Assembly (NCBI RefSeq): GCF_019209865.1
Contig: NZ_JAHUTT010000008.1
Location: 49,141-113,140 of the forward strand
DNA from: Shewanella sp. NIFS-20-20
Lineage (GTDB): Bacteria > Pseudomonadota > Gammaproteobacteria > Enterobacterales > Shewanellaceae
Direction of reading: 5' to 3'
Length of the DNA: 64,000 nucleotides
Shown: piece by piece, positions 28,917 through 39,094 of the stretch
Layout: every line of letters starts with the position of its first letter
How positions within the stretch are numbered: the stretch's first letter is position 1
The notes under the pieces: model-generated
What the model saw: only the letters and a program-made list of their open reading frames with translations
Told to the model about the DNA's origin: nothing
Databases searched by the model: none
Position numbers and translations under genes: made by a program

Positions 28917-29309
28917 TTACTCGGCATTTTTAGGGGCAGCATTAGCATTTTGATGCTGCTCAATAAAGTGATTTAGCTCTCTATCGAGTAAGTTAGTGTC
29001 GGCAAGGTTGAGCTCAATCAAGCGTCTAAGATGGCTAATGGATTCAACATCAATATGCTGGGTACGCAAGCCTAACCAATCCGTGTCTTGGTGGGTAGCT
29101 TCTACTTTCATCTGCAAAGACACATCTGAGTTTGGTAGGGTGAAATGCAATACTAAGTCATCACTATCAGGATTGAGACGGGGAGGGCGCTCAACTAAAG
29201 CCCCATTCAAACAAAGATCGATTATTCGTGTGGGCCAACGAATATTTGCTTGGGCTATATACGCATTGGCATTGAAAAAAATCCGAGAAAATTTACGTCT
29301 ATCATCCAT
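28917..29309 (-). CDS. Small PilZ-domain protein
   Basis: 130 residues. MDDRRKFSRIFFN supplies the Arg-x3-Arg c-di-GMP contact and IDLCLNGALVE the second motif, with Cys in place of the common Ser. A stand-alone PilZ receptor with a short charged C-terminal extension. It converges on radA; together with the large PilZ protein on the far side of radA it makes two c-di-GMP receptors flanking a repair gene. Confidence 0.88.
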   Translation of the reverse strand: MDDRRKFSRIFFNANAYIAQANIRWPTRIIDLCLNGALVERPPRLNPDSDDLVLHFTLPNSDVSLQMKVEATHQDTDWLGLRTQHIDVESISHLRRLIELNLADTNLLDRELNHFIEQHQNANAAPKNAE

Positions 29310-29621
29310 GTCGACTTACCTTACTGTCATTGTAATCTCCCTAAGTATATACCCTATCACGTCGAAGGCGCGCAATTGCGAGGTTATTTCGTTGAGTGAA
29401 TGCGGCTGCGCTATTAAAGGCGAGGGCACCGATGGCGAAAGTTAGGCTGGGGTTCGCTAATGAGCCTGGGTAGCGAGGTGTTGCACTTAAGCGCGAATGC
29501 GCTGGCAATGCCAGCGGAATGTGAATTCGAATTAATCATAAATATCAAAATATTATTAAATTTTAACCTGAGTTTGTGAAAAATTATGAATACACTGGTG
29601 GTCTGAACTCGGGAGACAATT

Positions 29622-30350
29622 TTGGCCACCATTCTTATTTTTCAAGCGTTATCTAGTGCGACGCACTTACCGCGGCAATGCCTTGAGCAATTAGGCTATG
29701 GTGTGTTGGTGGTACGCAGCCAAGAGCAGTTCTGGCAGGAGCTCAGTGGGCAAATGCCGGACTTAATTGTGTTCGATACCCACGCCATGCCTGTCGATAA
29801 TATCCGCATCATTCGAGATATTCGAAGCCAGAGCGTAACGCCCATCTTAGTGCTCAGCCCACAAAGCGATGTGTTTGATATTGTGATAGCGCTCGAGATG
29901 GGCGCCGATGATTTTATGACGGCGCCTTGGGTATTGCGTGAGTTACAAGTCAGAATGCGTAATTTAATATGGCGACACGAGTTGCTTAAAAAGGCGCGCC
30001 ATCAATTACAACAAATCAGTTGTCAGGGAAATGATCTCTATTTTGACGAGTATCATTTATCAATTTCAAAGCGCCAGTTGCGACAAAATGAACAGCCAAT
30101 CGCGCTGACTAAGGCTGAGTTTGAGCTGTTGCAAGCGTTTATTCGTCATCCACAACAAGTGTTAAGTCGTCAGCGATTAATGCAGCAAACACATCATCGA
30201 CACTTGTATGTGAATGAGAGAACCATCGATGTGATCATTCGGCGGTTACGCCAAAAGCTCAGTGCAGCATTGTTTGTAACTATTCATGGTGAAGGCTATT
30301 TATTTGCCGCGACGCCGAGTCCACAAAAAAACGCGGCCGTAGCCGCGTGA
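29622..30350 (+). CDS. torR: TorR-like OmpR-family regulator with degenerate receiver
   Basis: 242 residues from a TTG start (GGGAG upstream). The output half is a typical winged helix and matches E. coli TorR closely (ELQVRMRNLIWR, TIDVIIRRLRQKLSA, IHGEGYLFAA). In the receiver the Asp in PDLIVFDTHAM is kept, but the N-terminal acidic pair is replaced (ILIFQALSS) and the conserved Lys in the last strand is Ala (MTAPW). Phosphorylation is therefore doubtful. It converges on torD. No torS sensor or torT periplasmic partner is in the window. Expected target: torECAD. Confidence 0.85.
   Translation: MATILIFQALSSATHLPRQCLEQLGYGVLVVRSQEQFWQELSGQMPDLIVFDTHAMPVDNIRIIRDIRSQSVTPILVLSPQSDVFDIVIALEMGADDFMTAPWVLRELQVRMRNLIWRHELLKKARHQLQQISCQGNDLYFDEYHLSISKRQLRQNEQPIALTKAEFELLQAFIRHPQQVLSRQRLMQQTHHRHLYVNERTIDVIIRRLRQKLSAALFVTIHGEGYLFAATPSPQKNAAVAA
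30324..30348 (-). terminator. Terminator of torECAD
   Basis: On the minus strand ACGCGGC, TACG, GCCGCGT then T-rich. The hairpin is embedded in the last codons of the torR-like gene. Confidence 0.75.
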
Positions 30351-30352
30351 AT

Positions 30353-30976
30353 TTATACCAATGATTGTTTATCGGAATCTACCCAGTGCAAGGTTATCCT
30401 CGCGAGCGCCTGATAGAATTGGCCGGAGTCTTGTCGCTCCACTTGCTGACAAAATGCCGGTAACCACGATAGCAGGCAGTCATTGAGATAGGCTGATTGG
30501 GCCTCAGGGCTGGCATGGGTGCATAAGTGTCCCATATAGGCTAGCATAACCGCGAGGTGGTCGGCAGGCTCCTTAAAGTCACTTTGCACCGTCAAGTGAC
30601 TTTGTTTTAGAAAGTCACTCATTAAGTGATGCTGTTCCCCAAAAGCCAATGGCTCTTGGCCTTTGACCAAAAAATGGCTGGCATAAGGGGTCGGGGCATG
30701 TTTACTGCCAATTAAAAATAGCCCGCAATAATCGGCTGCTAACTCCAATAATTGCCGTTCATTTCCAATCTGCTTGAGCTGAGTCATGATCACTTGCACG
30801 TCGTCACTGATGCGTGAGTCTTGCCCCAATTGCAACCAAAAGGCCGTGGCTTGTGGTTGGGTCAACTGCTCCAAACGCGCCTGATCGATTTCTCGCCCAA
30901 ACAGAGAAGACAACAGCTGATATACCACCGCCCTGACTCGATCTAACTCACTGACGCTGCTTGCCGTTTGACTCAT
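30353..30976 (-). CDS. torD: TorD chaperone for TorA
   Basis: 207 residues of the TorD/DmsD all-helical chaperone family, with [18 protein letters not shown] at the start and [23 protein letters not shown] as the conserved region. TorD binds the TorA leader and prepares the apoenzyme for molybdenum cofactor insertion before Tat export. Its start overlaps the torA stop (shared ATGA), ensuring coupled synthesis of enzyme and chaperone. Confidence 0.95.
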   Translation of the reverse strand: MSQTASSVSELDRVRAVVYQLLSSLFGREIDQARLEQLTQPQATAFWLQLGQDSRISDDVQVIMTQLKQIGNERQLLELAADYCGLFLIGSKHAPTPYASHFLVKGQEPLAFGEQHHLMSDFLKQSHLTVQSDFKEPADHLAVMLAYMGHLCTHASPEAQSAYLNDCLLSWLPAFCQQVERQDSGQFYQALARITLHWVDSDKQSLV

Positions 30977-33468
30977 AGGGATACCTCAATTGGGCCGTTA
31001 AAACCACTGACTTCAGGTACTTTACCGCGATACCTTTCGTAATTCACCAAGCAAGTATAGGCAGAGCAGGCTTGGGCTAACTTAGAGGTACCAATATCTA
31101 AGGTACAAGTGTTGGGATCGCCATAGGAATCTAACGCGCCGATTTCATTGCCCCCTTGCTTGCTACCGTCCTTGCCGACAGGGCTATACCAAGCTCCTTC
31201 TTGAATTCTTATCACGCCTTCAGGAAAATCACTGGAGATCACCGCTCCAACAAGCAGTTGGCCGCGATCGTTGAATACCCGAATAATATCACCATCTTTA
31301 ATCCCACGAGCCTTGGCATCAGCCGCATTAATATAACAAGGTTCGCGACCTTTAACTGTGTAGGTTTCGCGATACGTATCTGACTCACACATTTGTGAGT
31401 GTAAACGTTTATTGGGATGGCATGATTGCAACCAAATTGGATGTTTTTTTGAGCCAGGGCCGCCATGGCTCCGTTCAACTTTCTCCATCCATTTAGGGTG
31501 GCCAGGACAATCGTCATAGTTATAACTGGCAATCTTTCGGCTATATATTTCGATCAGTCCTGAGGGGGTTCCTAATGGGTTGATTTCAGGATCATCGCGG
31601 AAAGCTTGATGTCTGACCCAAGGTTTGCCTGGACCAAAATCAAAATAGCCGCTTTGCCAGAAGGTAGCAAAATCGGGCATATCCCACTTGGCAGCGTTGT
31701 CCGCTTTGCAATCGTTATACAGCATTTCGAGCCACTGTAACTCAGTCATGCCACGGGTATATTGCTGCTCTTTATCGGGGCCAAGCATGCGGGCAAAGCG
31801 GGTGAAAATTTGAAAATCTGACAGGCTGTCATACAGTGGTTCGACCATTTTCTTCATGGCAATTACGCCACGATTGGCATAGGCGCCATAAATGTCGATA
31901 TCATTGCGCTCAAAGGTGGTGCACGCCGGCAGTACAATATCAGAGAAGCGAGAACCGGCATTCCAATTGGTATCGATGGTGACCACACACTTTAATTTAC
32001 GATACGCCTCTTTCATACGGTTACGTTGCTGATGGTGATTCCAAGGATTACAACCTGAGAATACCATCATTTTCACATCGGGGAGCGTGACCTTGCTGCC
32101 ATTAGCATCAATGACCTTACCCGGCTCTAAAATCGAGTCTATCCAACGTGCCACCGGGATCACACTAGAATAGCCTTTAAAATCAAGGCTAGGATAAATT
32201 TGGGTCATGCCTTCATCGAGGTTCCGAGGGAAGGCGCCCGGCATCGCCGCGCCAGATGAGGGAATACCAATACCTGAATAATGATGACCATAACTGACGC
32301 CACCGCCAGGTAAGCCAATTTGACCTATCATGGTCGCTAACACGGCAGTCATCCAGTAGGGTTGTTCACCATGTTGTTGGCGTTGGATGCACCAACCCAC
32401 CATAATTTGCACCCGCCCTGTGGTCATCACCTTGGCCAGCTCTCGAATACGCTCGGGGCTGATGCCACAAATTGGGCTGGCCCATTCAGGGGTTTTAGCG
32501 ATGCCATCTTGTTCACCGTTAAGGTAAGGCAAGAAATCATCGAAACCGAGACTGTAGCCATCTAAAAAGGCTTTGTCATGCCAATTATTCACGACCATCT
32601 CATGAGCAATTGCCAGCATGAGTGTGACATCGGTTTGGGGATTGATGTATTGGTGTTCGCACTCCAGATAGTTTTGGGTCTTACTGACCACGGGATCTAT
32701 GCTGATCACTCGGATTTTACCGGCTTTTACGAGTTTTTTGAGTTCCGCTAAATAGGCATAAGATTCGTGGGTTTCAGTATTCCAACCGACTTGCAAATTT
32801 TTATAAGGATCATTGGACCATAAAATAATGGTATTGCTGTGCTCTAAAATCAGCGACCAAGAGGTCCCTTGGGCGTACACTTCGGTTGACCCTAAGACAT
32901 AAGGCAGGATGACTTGACCTGCACCAGTCGAGTAATCCCCCACTTTTTTAATGAAATTGCCATGCATGGCCACCGCGCGTTGCATATGGCTGGTGCATGA
33001 ATGGAGTTGACCCACAGCGCGCCAGCCCGTCTGTCCAGCATGTAAACCTGATGGTCCATATTGCGTTTGCACTTGGTTTAACGCATCAATAAATAGGGTT
33101 AATGCTTTATCCCAGGTGACCCGCACAAAACGAAAGTCACCGCGGCTTTCGGGGTTCGCGCCAAAGCCTTTAGTGAGATAATCTAAACGCACCATTGGAT
33201 AACGAGCGCGGGAGTTGTTGTACACAAGCCCTTTGATACCATGGATCATATCGCTGGGATATTTGTCAGCATCAAAGGGAAGGACTTGGTCTATCACCCC
33301 ATTTTTACGACTAATTTTAAAGGCTCCAAAGTGAGACCCTGTCACCAAAAAGTCAGTGCCTTGAGCCTCACTTGCCGCCAATGCCGATAATGGGGAAAGC
33401 AAGCTGCTGCCACCTAATGACACACATGAGACAGATAACAGACCTTTAAGAAATTCTCTTCTATTCAT
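30973..33468 (-). CDS. torA: Periplasmic trimethylamine N-oxide reductase TorA
   Basis: 831 residues, close to the 829 of Shewanella massilia TorA. The N-terminus [11 protein letters not shown] is a twin-arginine leader, cleaved after LSALAA. It belongs to the DMSO reductase family of molybdenum enzymes; GDYSTGAGQ contains the Ser that ligates molybdenum, and [28 protein letters not shown] and NRGVIAMKK are cofactor-binding blocks. No N-terminal iron-sulfur Cys motif is seen, as expected for TorA. It reduces TMAO to trimethylamine with electrons from TorC. Confidence 0.96.
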   Translation of the reverse strand: MNRREFLKGLLSVSCVSLGGSSLLSPLSALAASEAQGTDFLVTGSHFGAFKISRKNGVIDQVLPFDADKYPSDMIHGIKGLVYNNSRARYPMVRLDYLTKGFGANPESRGDFRFVRVTWDKALTLFIDALNQVQTQYGPSGLHAGQTGWRAVGQLHSCTSHMQRAVAMHGNFIKKVGDYSTGAGQVILPYVLGSTEVYAQGTSWSLILEHSNTIILWSNDPYKNLQVGWNTETHESYAYLAELKKLVKAGKIRVISIDPVVSKTQNYLECEHQYINPQTDVTLMLAIAHEMVVNNWHDKAFLDGYSLGFDDFLPYLNGEQDGIAKTPEWASPICGISPERIRELAKVMTTGRVQIMVGWCIQRQQHGEQPYWMTAVLATMIGQIGLPGGGVSYGHHYSGIGIPSSGAAMPGAFPRNLDEGMTQIYPSLDFKGYSSVIPVARWIDSILEPGKVIDANGSKVTLPDVKMMVFSGCNPWNHHQQRNRMKEAYRKLKCVVTIDTNWNAGSRFSDIVLPACTTFERNDIDIYGAYANRGVIAMKKMVEPLYDSLSDFQIFTRFARMLGPDKEQQYTRGMTELQWLEMLYNDCKADNAAKWDMPDFATFWQSGYFDFGPGKPWVRHQAFRDDPEINPLGTPSGLIEIYSRKIASYNYDDCPGHPKWMEKVERSHGGPGSKKHPIWLQSCHPNKRLHSQMCESDTYRETYTVKGREPCYINAADAKARGIKDGDIIRVFNDRGQLLVGAVISSDFPEGVIRIQEGAWYSPVGKDGSKQGGNEIGALDSYGDPNTCTLDIGTSKLAQACSAYTCLVNYERYRGKVPEVSGFNGPIEVSL

Positions 33469-33480
33469 CTTAGTTTCCTA

Positions 33481-34659
33481 CTAGTGCTGGCCGCTTTTAT
33501 CGAAAGTGGAAGAATGCTCTTGCAGATATTTCTGTACTAAAGCCGTGGTGTCTTGATCCATATTCACAAACGCTAACATGCCTTGGAACATACCCGGCCA
33601 AGTGTTGGCATCGAAGTGACCCGGTGCAGGCTGCGTATGACACACACTACAAGACGTGTTGTAGGTTTCTTCAGCATAACTCCAAAGGGCAGTATCACTG
33701 GTCAATAGGTAATTACTATCAGTCCACATGTCGGCTTCGACTCGTTGCCAAGTCAAACCGGTTAATGGATCGACTTTCTCTTCAAAGACGCGAATCACCC
33801 CTTCTTGTGCGGCGGCATCTTTTGATAACTGGGCGGTTAAGATATTGAGCCCAAAGTCGGCATAAATCACGCGACCTAAGCCCACCCGTTTACGCCAGCC
33901 TTCGATGGCAATTTTGACGCGATTATCTTGTTGCTCCAGCACCTTGACTTCAGTGGCAATGTTTAAGGTGCCTTGATCTTCTTTTTCGGTGGCATTGAGG
34001 TACAGCGGCTTGGTGAGCGCACTATAGTAGTCGGCATTGATCTGAATGCTGCTAACGCCTTGACCCACTTGTGCAATCAGTTCAGGGGCTCTGGCAGTGC
34101 CCATATTTGGCAGGTGATGCGCGATCCCTTTATGGCAATCGATACAACTTTGGTCAATTTCGGCGGCATGTTTCATTTGTTTGACGGCTAACGGTGACAT
34201 GCTGTCCCAATTCATTGATTTATATTCATGGCAGTTCTTACAGGCTAACGAATTGGTCATATCAAAGCGTTTCCATTCACGGGCTGCCATTTCTAACCGT
34301 TTGTTCTCAAATTTTTCCTCGGTATTAATGGTGTTAATCAACCAACCAAAGACTTCCTTCGATGCCTCCATCTTGCGGCCAATCTTTTGAGTCCATTCAT
34401 GGGGAACGTGACAATCGGGGCAGGTGGCTCGCACGCCTGAACGGTTAGACCAGTGGATCGTATTTTGCAGTTCTTTATAGGGTTTTTGCATCCCATGACA
34501 GCTAATACAAAACTCCTCGGTATTGGTGTGCTCTAAGGCGGTATTAAAGCCTCCCCAAAACACGATACCCATGACAAAAGAGCAGAGTATCACTGTCCCG
34601 AGGGAGAGATATTTAGCGGGAGAACTTAAGGTTCGCCACAAATTGCGTAACCACTTCAT
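33481..34659 (-). CDS. torC: TorC, membrane-anchored pentahaem c-type cytochrome
   Basis: 392 residues. One N-terminal membrane anchor at about 15-37 (YLSLGTVILCSFVMGIVFWG), a NapC/NirT-like domain with four haem sites CISCH, CPDCH, CKNCH and CIDCH, and a C-terminal domain with a fifth, CSVCH. It takes electrons from the quinol pool and passes them to TorA in the periplasm. In E. coli the C-terminal domain of apo-TorC also inhibits TorS; no torS is nearby here. Located 12 bases before torA. Confidence 0.96.
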   Translation of the reverse strand: MKWLRNLWRTLSSPAKYLSLGTVILCSFVMGIVFWGGFNTALEHTNTEEFCISCHGMQKPYKELQNTIHWSNRSGVRATCPDCHVPHEWTQKIGRKMEASKEVFGWLINTINTEEKFENKRLEMAAREWKRFDMTNSLACKNCHEYKSMNWDSMSPLAVKQMKHAAEIDQSCIDCHKGIAHHLPNMGTARAPELIAQVGQGVSSIQINADYYSALTKPLYLNATEKEDQGTLNIATEVKVLEQQDNRVKIAIEGWRKRVGLGRVIYADFGLNILTAQLSKDAAAQEGVIRVFEEKVDPLTGLTWQRVEADMWTDSNYLLTSDTALWSYAEETYNTSCSVCHTQPAPGHFDANTWPGMFQGMLAFVNMDQDTTALVQKYLQEHSSTFDKSGQH

Positions 34660-34692
34660 AGATATATCCTCGAAAATAATTATTTTTAAAAA

Positions 34693-34860
34693 TTAGTGGC
34701 CTGGTATCCCGTAGAAGGTTTGATAAAACCAAATGAAGAAGCCGTAAGCAGAAATGAGACCTATCGTTAACAGAGGAAATAAAATCACGACGATAAAGCC
34801 CATTGCCTTGAGCTCACTTGCTCTGGTGGTTTCATCTTGATTTTTCGGTGTGTTAGTCAT
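34693..34860 (-). CDS. torE: TorE/NapE-family small membrane protein
   Basis: 55 residues from ATG 34860 with AGGAG upstream. A polar N-terminus, then one hydrophobic helix (MGFIVVILFPLLTIGLISAY) followed by FFIWFYQTFYG. The TorE/NapE family stands first in Shewanella tor operons; its role is unclear, probably helping the TorC-TorA electron route. 33 bases before torC. Confidence 0.92.
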   Translation of the reverse strand: MTNTPKNQDETTRASELKAMGFIVVILFPLLTIGLISAYGFFIWFYQTFYGIPGH

Positions 34861-34910
34861 TTTTGTGATTCTCCTGAGCAACAAATTTTAGCCTTCATCA
34901 ATAATAGACT

Positions 34911-34975
34911 ATGAATGTGAACCTGATGGTTTTGTGGCATGAATGGATCATGTGTCGATGTGAAAAGTTATGAAT
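34911..34975 (-). promoter_or_regulatory. Candidate TorR boxes upstream of torE
   Basis: ATTCAT occurs three times in the operon direction, at 34975-34970, 34944-34939 and 34916-34911, spaced by 31 and 28 bases. The first reads CTATTCATAA, eight of ten matching the E. coli tor box CTGTTCATAT. Spacing of about three helical turns suits bound TorR dimers. Confidence 0.55.
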
Positions 34976-35154
34976 AGCCCAAGGGCGCGATCGATCTCAC
35001 TTGCTTGCTTGCTGAGTTTGTTCGCTATTTCTCAGTTTCGATTAATAAGCCTTTCTCTGATAACGAAATAAAGTACACTGCCGCTAACCAAGGCCATGAC
35101 CGCCATTTGTCAATGTGCAACTGGTTGCAGGTCACAAGTTGGCAACGATTTGTG

Positions 35155-35226
35155 GATCTCTCACCCACCTGACCGTGGGGCTCTAACCTGCCATGGCCGA
35201 GGTCAAATGACCCAAACTAAGAGATC
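35155..35226 (+). ncRNA. Possible structured leader of a purine-type permease
   Basis: GATCTCT at 35155 pairs with AGAGATC at 35220 (7 bp, perfect), enclosing CCCAC/GTGGG (35164-35168 with 35175-35179) and ACCT/AGGT (35186-35189 with 35200-35203), a three-way-junction layout. A competing GGTCA/TGACC pairing also exists. It ends just before the permease ribosome site. Riboswitch function is inference only; I did not match it to a known class. Confidence 0.4.
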
Positions 35227-35243
35227 GTTTTTAAGGAAATATC

Positions 35244-36596
35244 ATGAATTGTTCTGCACCAACTTCAGCCTCAGATAAGCCATCTTGGCTTGAGCGTAAA
35301 TTTAGCATCAGCCAACGGGGATCGAACCTGCGCCAAGAACTTGTGGCCGGATTAACCACGTTTCTCGCCATGGTGTACTCAGTGATTGTCGTGCCCAATA
35401 TGCTCGGCGATGCCGGGTTTGATACGGGCGCCGTGTTTATTGCTACCTGTTTAATTGCTGCCTTTGGTTCGTTGCTGATGGGGCTGTGGGCAAATTTGCC
35501 GATGGCGATTGGTTGCGCCATTTCGCTAACCGCTTTCACCGCCTTTAGCTTAGTGATTGGTCAGGGCATCAGTATCCCTGTGACGCTGGGGGCGATATTC
35601 CTCACTGGGGTGACATTCACGCTCGTGTCAGTCACCGGGGTTCGGCAGTGGATTTTGACCAATCTGCCGGCAGGAATTGCTCATGGCACTGGGATAGGAA
35701 TTGGGCTGTTTCTATTGTTGATTGCAGCCAATAGTGTTGGCTTAATCGTTGGTAATCCCGTGGGCTTACCGGTTAAACTGGGTCAGATCGATTCACTTGG
35801 CGCGATAGCAGCAATCGTCGGTCTTGCCGCCACCATAGGGTTAGAAAAGAAGCGGGTGCCTGGTGGTATCTTGTTGGTGATTGTCTTGCTGTCAGCTTTT
35901 GGCTTGATGTTTGACCCGAACGTGACTTACCAAGGCTTTTTCGCCTTGCCTGACTTTACCAGTGAGCACAGCTTAGTCGGCCAACTCGATATTATGGGGG
36001 CGCTTAACCCAGTGATCTTACCCATAGTTCTAGCCTTGGTTATGACGGCGATATTTGATGCCACAGGTACCATTCGTGCGGTGGCAGGACAAGCCAAATT
36101 ACTGGATAAAGACGATCAAATTATCGATGGTGATAAAGCCTTAACGTCTGACTCGGTGAGTTCGATTTTTGCCGGTCTGATGGGGGCTTCACCTGCCGCC
36201 GTCTATATTGAGTCGGCAGCGGGAACGGCCGCTGGTGGCAAAACCGGATTAACCGCCACGGTCGTGGGCGTGTTATTTTTACTGATGATGTTTTTAGCAC
36301 CACTGAGCTATTTAGTGCCAGCATATGCCACCGCGCCAGCATTAATGTATGTCGGATTATTGATGTTATCGAATGTCAGTAAATTAAACTTTGACGACAG
36401 CATCGATGCATTAGCTGGCTTAACTTGCGCCGTGTTTATTATGCTGAGCTGTAATATTGTCACCGGCATCATGCTCGGTTTTGTGATTTTAACGATTGGT
36501 CGCATCATGGCTGGAGAATGGCGCCGCCTCAACCTAGCGGTCATCACGATTACCTTAGGTCTGGTGATTTTCTACCTTGGCGGCTGGGCTATCTAA
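35244..36596 (+). CDS. NCS2/AzgA-type nucleobase permease
   Basis: 450 residues, mostly hydrophobic with about 12-14 helices. AzgA-like signatures: [20 protein letters not shown] at the start, [15 protein letters not shown] and [17 protein letters not shown] in the core, and [20 protein letters not shown]. This family imports adenine, guanine, hypoxanthine or xanthine with protons. AAGGAAA precedes the ATG. The preceding leader may be structured. The stop overlaps the convergent CBS-protein stop by eight bases. Confidence 0.88.
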   Translation: MNCSAPTSASDKPSWLERKFSISQRGSNLRQELVAGLTTFLAMVYSVIVVPNMLGDAGFDTGAVFIATCLIAAFGSLLMGLWANLPMAIGCAISLTAFTAFSLVIGQGISIPVTLGAIFLTGVTFTLVSVTGVRQWILTNLPAGIAHGTGIGIGLFLLLIAANSVGLIVGNPVGLPVKLGQIDSLGAIAAIVGLAATIGLEKKRVPGGILLVIVLLSAFGLMFDPNVTYQGFFALPDFTSEHSLVGQLDIMGALNPVILPIVLALVMTAIFDATGTIRAVAGQAKLLDKDDQIIDGDKALTSDSVSSIFAGLMGASPAAVYIESAAGTAAGGKTGLTATVVGVLFLLMMFLAPLSYLVPAYATAPALMYVGLLMLSNVSKLNFDDSIDALAGLTCAVFIMLSCNIVTGIMLGFVILTIGRIMAGEWRRLNLAVITITLGLVIFYLGGWAI

Positions 36597-37017
36597 GTCT
36601 GCGTTTCGTTGAGAGGTCTTGTTGGTAAAGGCTTCTCAACACATCCTTCCAGCTAATAATCCCCACCACCTGCTCGTTATGAGTAACCGGTAGGCAGCCA
36701 ATATTGTGCTCGACCAACAATTGGGCGGCATGGTTGAGGCTTTGGTCTTGCTCAATGGTGATGACCTTACGGGTCATAATTTGGTGAACGCGCTTATTTA
36801 AACAGATACGGTCGCTGTCTTTAGCCAATGGATTATCGACATTGGGATTGATGGCTCGTAATAAATCCCGCTCTGAGACTAAGCCGACTAATGCCTTGCA
36901 TTCGAAAACGGGAAGATGGTGCAGTTGTGTCTGCTTAAAGATATCTTGCACCAATTTGAGCCTATCATCCATGGCCACTGTTACTAATTTATGGCTCATG
37001 ATATCTACAATTTGCAT
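36589..37017 (-). CDS. Two-CBS-domain protein
   Basis: 142 residues made of a CBS pair: [20 protein letters not shown] with [10 protein letters not shown], then [20 protein letters not shown] with [10 protein letters not shown]. Such stand-alone pairs bind adenine nucleotides and regulate a partner. No effector domain is attached. Partner unknown; the neighbouring permease is transcribed toward it, so operon membership is not suggested. Confidence 0.9.
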   Translation of the reverse strand: MQIVDIMSHKLVTVAMDDRLKLVQDIFKQTQLHHLPVFECKALVGLVSERDLLRAINPNVDNPLAKDSDRICLNKRVHQIMTRKVITIEQDQSLNHAAQLLVEHNIGCLPVTHNEQVVGIISWKDVLRSLYQQDLSTKRRLR

Positions 37018-37081
37018 CCTTGCTCCTCATTCAAGTCCCTCTTATTTAATGATAGTACATCGGCATTGCGAACGGTAAAAA

Positions 37082-37103
37082 AAAGCAGCCAAATGGCTGC
37101 TTT
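37082..37103 (-). terminator. Terminator of the YjiH-like gene
   Basis: AAAGCAGCCA, AA, TGGCTGCTTT; on the minus strand a T-run follows. It lies between the YjiH-like stop and the CBS gene start. Confidence 0.85.
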
Positions 37104-37132
37104 AAAACAGAATACTGTAATTTAGCTAACGC

Positions 37133-38491
37133 TTAAAATATCAGGTGAGCCATGGCTGCGATCACCGGAAGGGTGACTAAAGTTCGCAGAATAAACACCA
37201 TGAATAATTCACCAATGTTCACTGGTATTTTACTGCCTAACAGCAGCGCACCGACTTCACTCATATAAATTAATTGGGTCACAGACATGGCGGCAATAAC
37301 AAAGCGCGTCATGTCCGACTCAATCGAGGCGGCTAGAATCGATGGAATAAACATATCCGCAAAACCGACCACGATGGTTTTTGACGCTTCGGCGGCTTCA
37401 GGGATCTGCAATAGTTCTAAGAACGGAATAAACGGCATGCCGAGCCAAGTGAAAATGGGGGTGTACTCGGCAATGATTAATGCCAAAGTGCCGATCCCCA
37501 TGACGACGGGTAACACACCAAAGATCATATCAATGGCATTTTTTACACCTTCGCTCAGGAATTTATTTATCCCACCTGAGCGCGCCGCGCGTTTCATGGC
37601 TAAATCTAATCCCCAGGCCAGCACCGACTGTTCATTGGGTTTACGCTCGAGTTCTTGATCGCGTGCGCTGCCATCAATGAAGAGATCTTTTTTACGCGAT
37701 AATGGCGGTAATCTTGGCACAATAATCGCGGCGACCAAGCCTGCTAAACACACGGTGAGGTAGAAAGGGGCAAACATGTGCTCCAGTTGCACCTGCGCAA
37801 TCACCACCAGAGAAAAAGTAATCGAAACGGCAGAGAAGGTCGTGCCAATGACCGCCGCTTCTCTTTGGGTATAAAACTTCTCTTCATATTGTTTGGTGGT
37901 TAACAAAATGCCGACACTGCCATCGCCAAGCCAAGAGGTCATGCAATCGATAGCACTGCGTCCCGGTAAATTAAACAGCGGTCTCATGATCTTGGTCAAT
38001 AAGGCGCCCAATAACTCCAGCAGGCCGAAGTTTAATAATAGGGGCAGCAACATGCCTGCGAATAAAAATACACAAAACAAAATGGGTAACAAGTCATTAA
38101 GTACTAACGAGCCGGTACTGGATGAAATGATGGCTTCAGGACCGACTTGGTTCAGACTCATGATAATAAAGACCGCGCCAAGAATACGCACTAGGATCCA
38201 CAGCGGGTGAACATTAAATAAGTCACGAATGAAATGATGACCTTGCAGCCATTGGGGTTGCCAAAATTTACTCAAAATACTCAGACATGCCGTTACACAC
38301 ACGACCACTGAGATGATGGTCGGTAACCATAGGCCAATGTTGGCTTGTAGCCCTTTAGCGATCACCGCAATGGGGATCGTAATGGCATCTTGGTAACTGA
38401 CCGGAGTCATAAAAAGCAACAAGCCGATAAATGAAGGGACGATGAAGGTCAGCATCGTCTTTAAGCTATATTTTTGTTGTTCTGTAGCCAC
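37133..38491 (-). CDS. YjiH-family membrane protein with nucleoside-recognition (GATE) domain
   Basis: 452 residues from GTG 38491, which has AAGGG eight bases upstream; an ATG at 38524 exists but lacks a good ribosome site. About 10 membrane helices. The central part SVGILLTTKQYEEKFYTQREAAVIGTTFSAVS (positions near 37790-37900) is typical of the Gate domain shared by spore-maturation and nucleoside transport proteins. Substrate is not known. The family is often found near histidine or amino-acid utilisation genes, but no such gene is here. Confidence 0.8.
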   Translation of the reverse strand: MATEQQKYSLKTMLTFIVPSFIGLLLFMTPVSYQDAITIPIAVIAKGLQANIGLWLPTIISVVVCVTACLSILSKFWQPQWLQGHHFIRDLFNVHPLWILVRILGAVFIIMSLNQVGPEAIISSSTGSLVLNDLLPILFCVFLFAGMLLPLLLNFGLLELLGALLTKIMRPLFNLPGRSAIDCMTSWLGDGSVGILLTTKQYEEKFYTQREAAVIGTTFSAVSITFSLVVIAQVQLEHMFAPFYLTVCLAGLVAAIIVPRLPPLSRKKDLFIDGSARDQELERKPNEQSVLAWGLDLAMKRAARSGGINKFLSEGVKNAIDMIFGVLPVVMGIGTLALIIAEYTPIFTWLGMPFIPFLELLQIPEAAEASKTIVVGFADMFIPSILAASIESDMTRFVIAAMSVTQLIYMSEVGALLLGSKIPVNIGELFMVFILRTLVTLPVIAAMAHLIF

Positions 38492-38524
38492 GCCGGTAAC
38501 CCTTAAAAGTTGACTAAACCTCAT

Positions 38525-39094
38525 GCTGCTATGCGCTGTTGTTGCATTTTCATTCAGTCATAAACGTATAAAATATGATTGATTTATATCCATCAATCTG
38601 TGTCGTGCTTAGGGTTAGCTTGATAAAATCGCCGCCGCCCTGTTAGCGAATAAATATCGTCATAAAGTGACTAGATATATTCTACTTAAAAAAAAGCTGA
38701 AAACACTAAATAATTTTAATAATTTCATGTTGTTGCGTTGATGTTTCAACAATGGATCTTACTTGTATTTACTGTGTTTTGCATGTGTTTCGTGGGCAGG
38801 GAGGTGGTGTATTTCGAGAAAATTATAGATTTAGTAATAAATTCAAGGCGCTGAGCTAAAAATATATTGACTAAAGGCGGCAAGGGCTTGGCAAACGGCA
38901 CCATGACGCTTGGCGTTAGCGATACCGTATATTGTCGGTCGTGGAGCCAGGACTTGCGCTTAGCGTGCGGCTGGGAGCCGCAACACTGTTATTGCTATGG
39001 GGGCAAGATCAACATGGTGACAGTGAACAGAAAGCCGCTTGCAAGCTATCAGCCTGAGACGCCGATACCTTGCTGAGCGAGGTGGATGAAATGT
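38525..39094. other. Intergenic stretch with no convincing gene
   Basis: The first 330 bases are very AT-rich. From about 38870 to 39090 base composition rises sharply. One frame there reads a few dozen residues (LGAATLLLLWGQDQHGD) interrupted by a stop, possibly the remnant of a lost gene; the trace is too weak to name. Confidence 0.4.

Noticed and set aside
38867..39076. A 69-codon frame in the GC-rich island
   Set aside because: Starts at a non-ATG codon with no ribosome site and lacks any recognised family.
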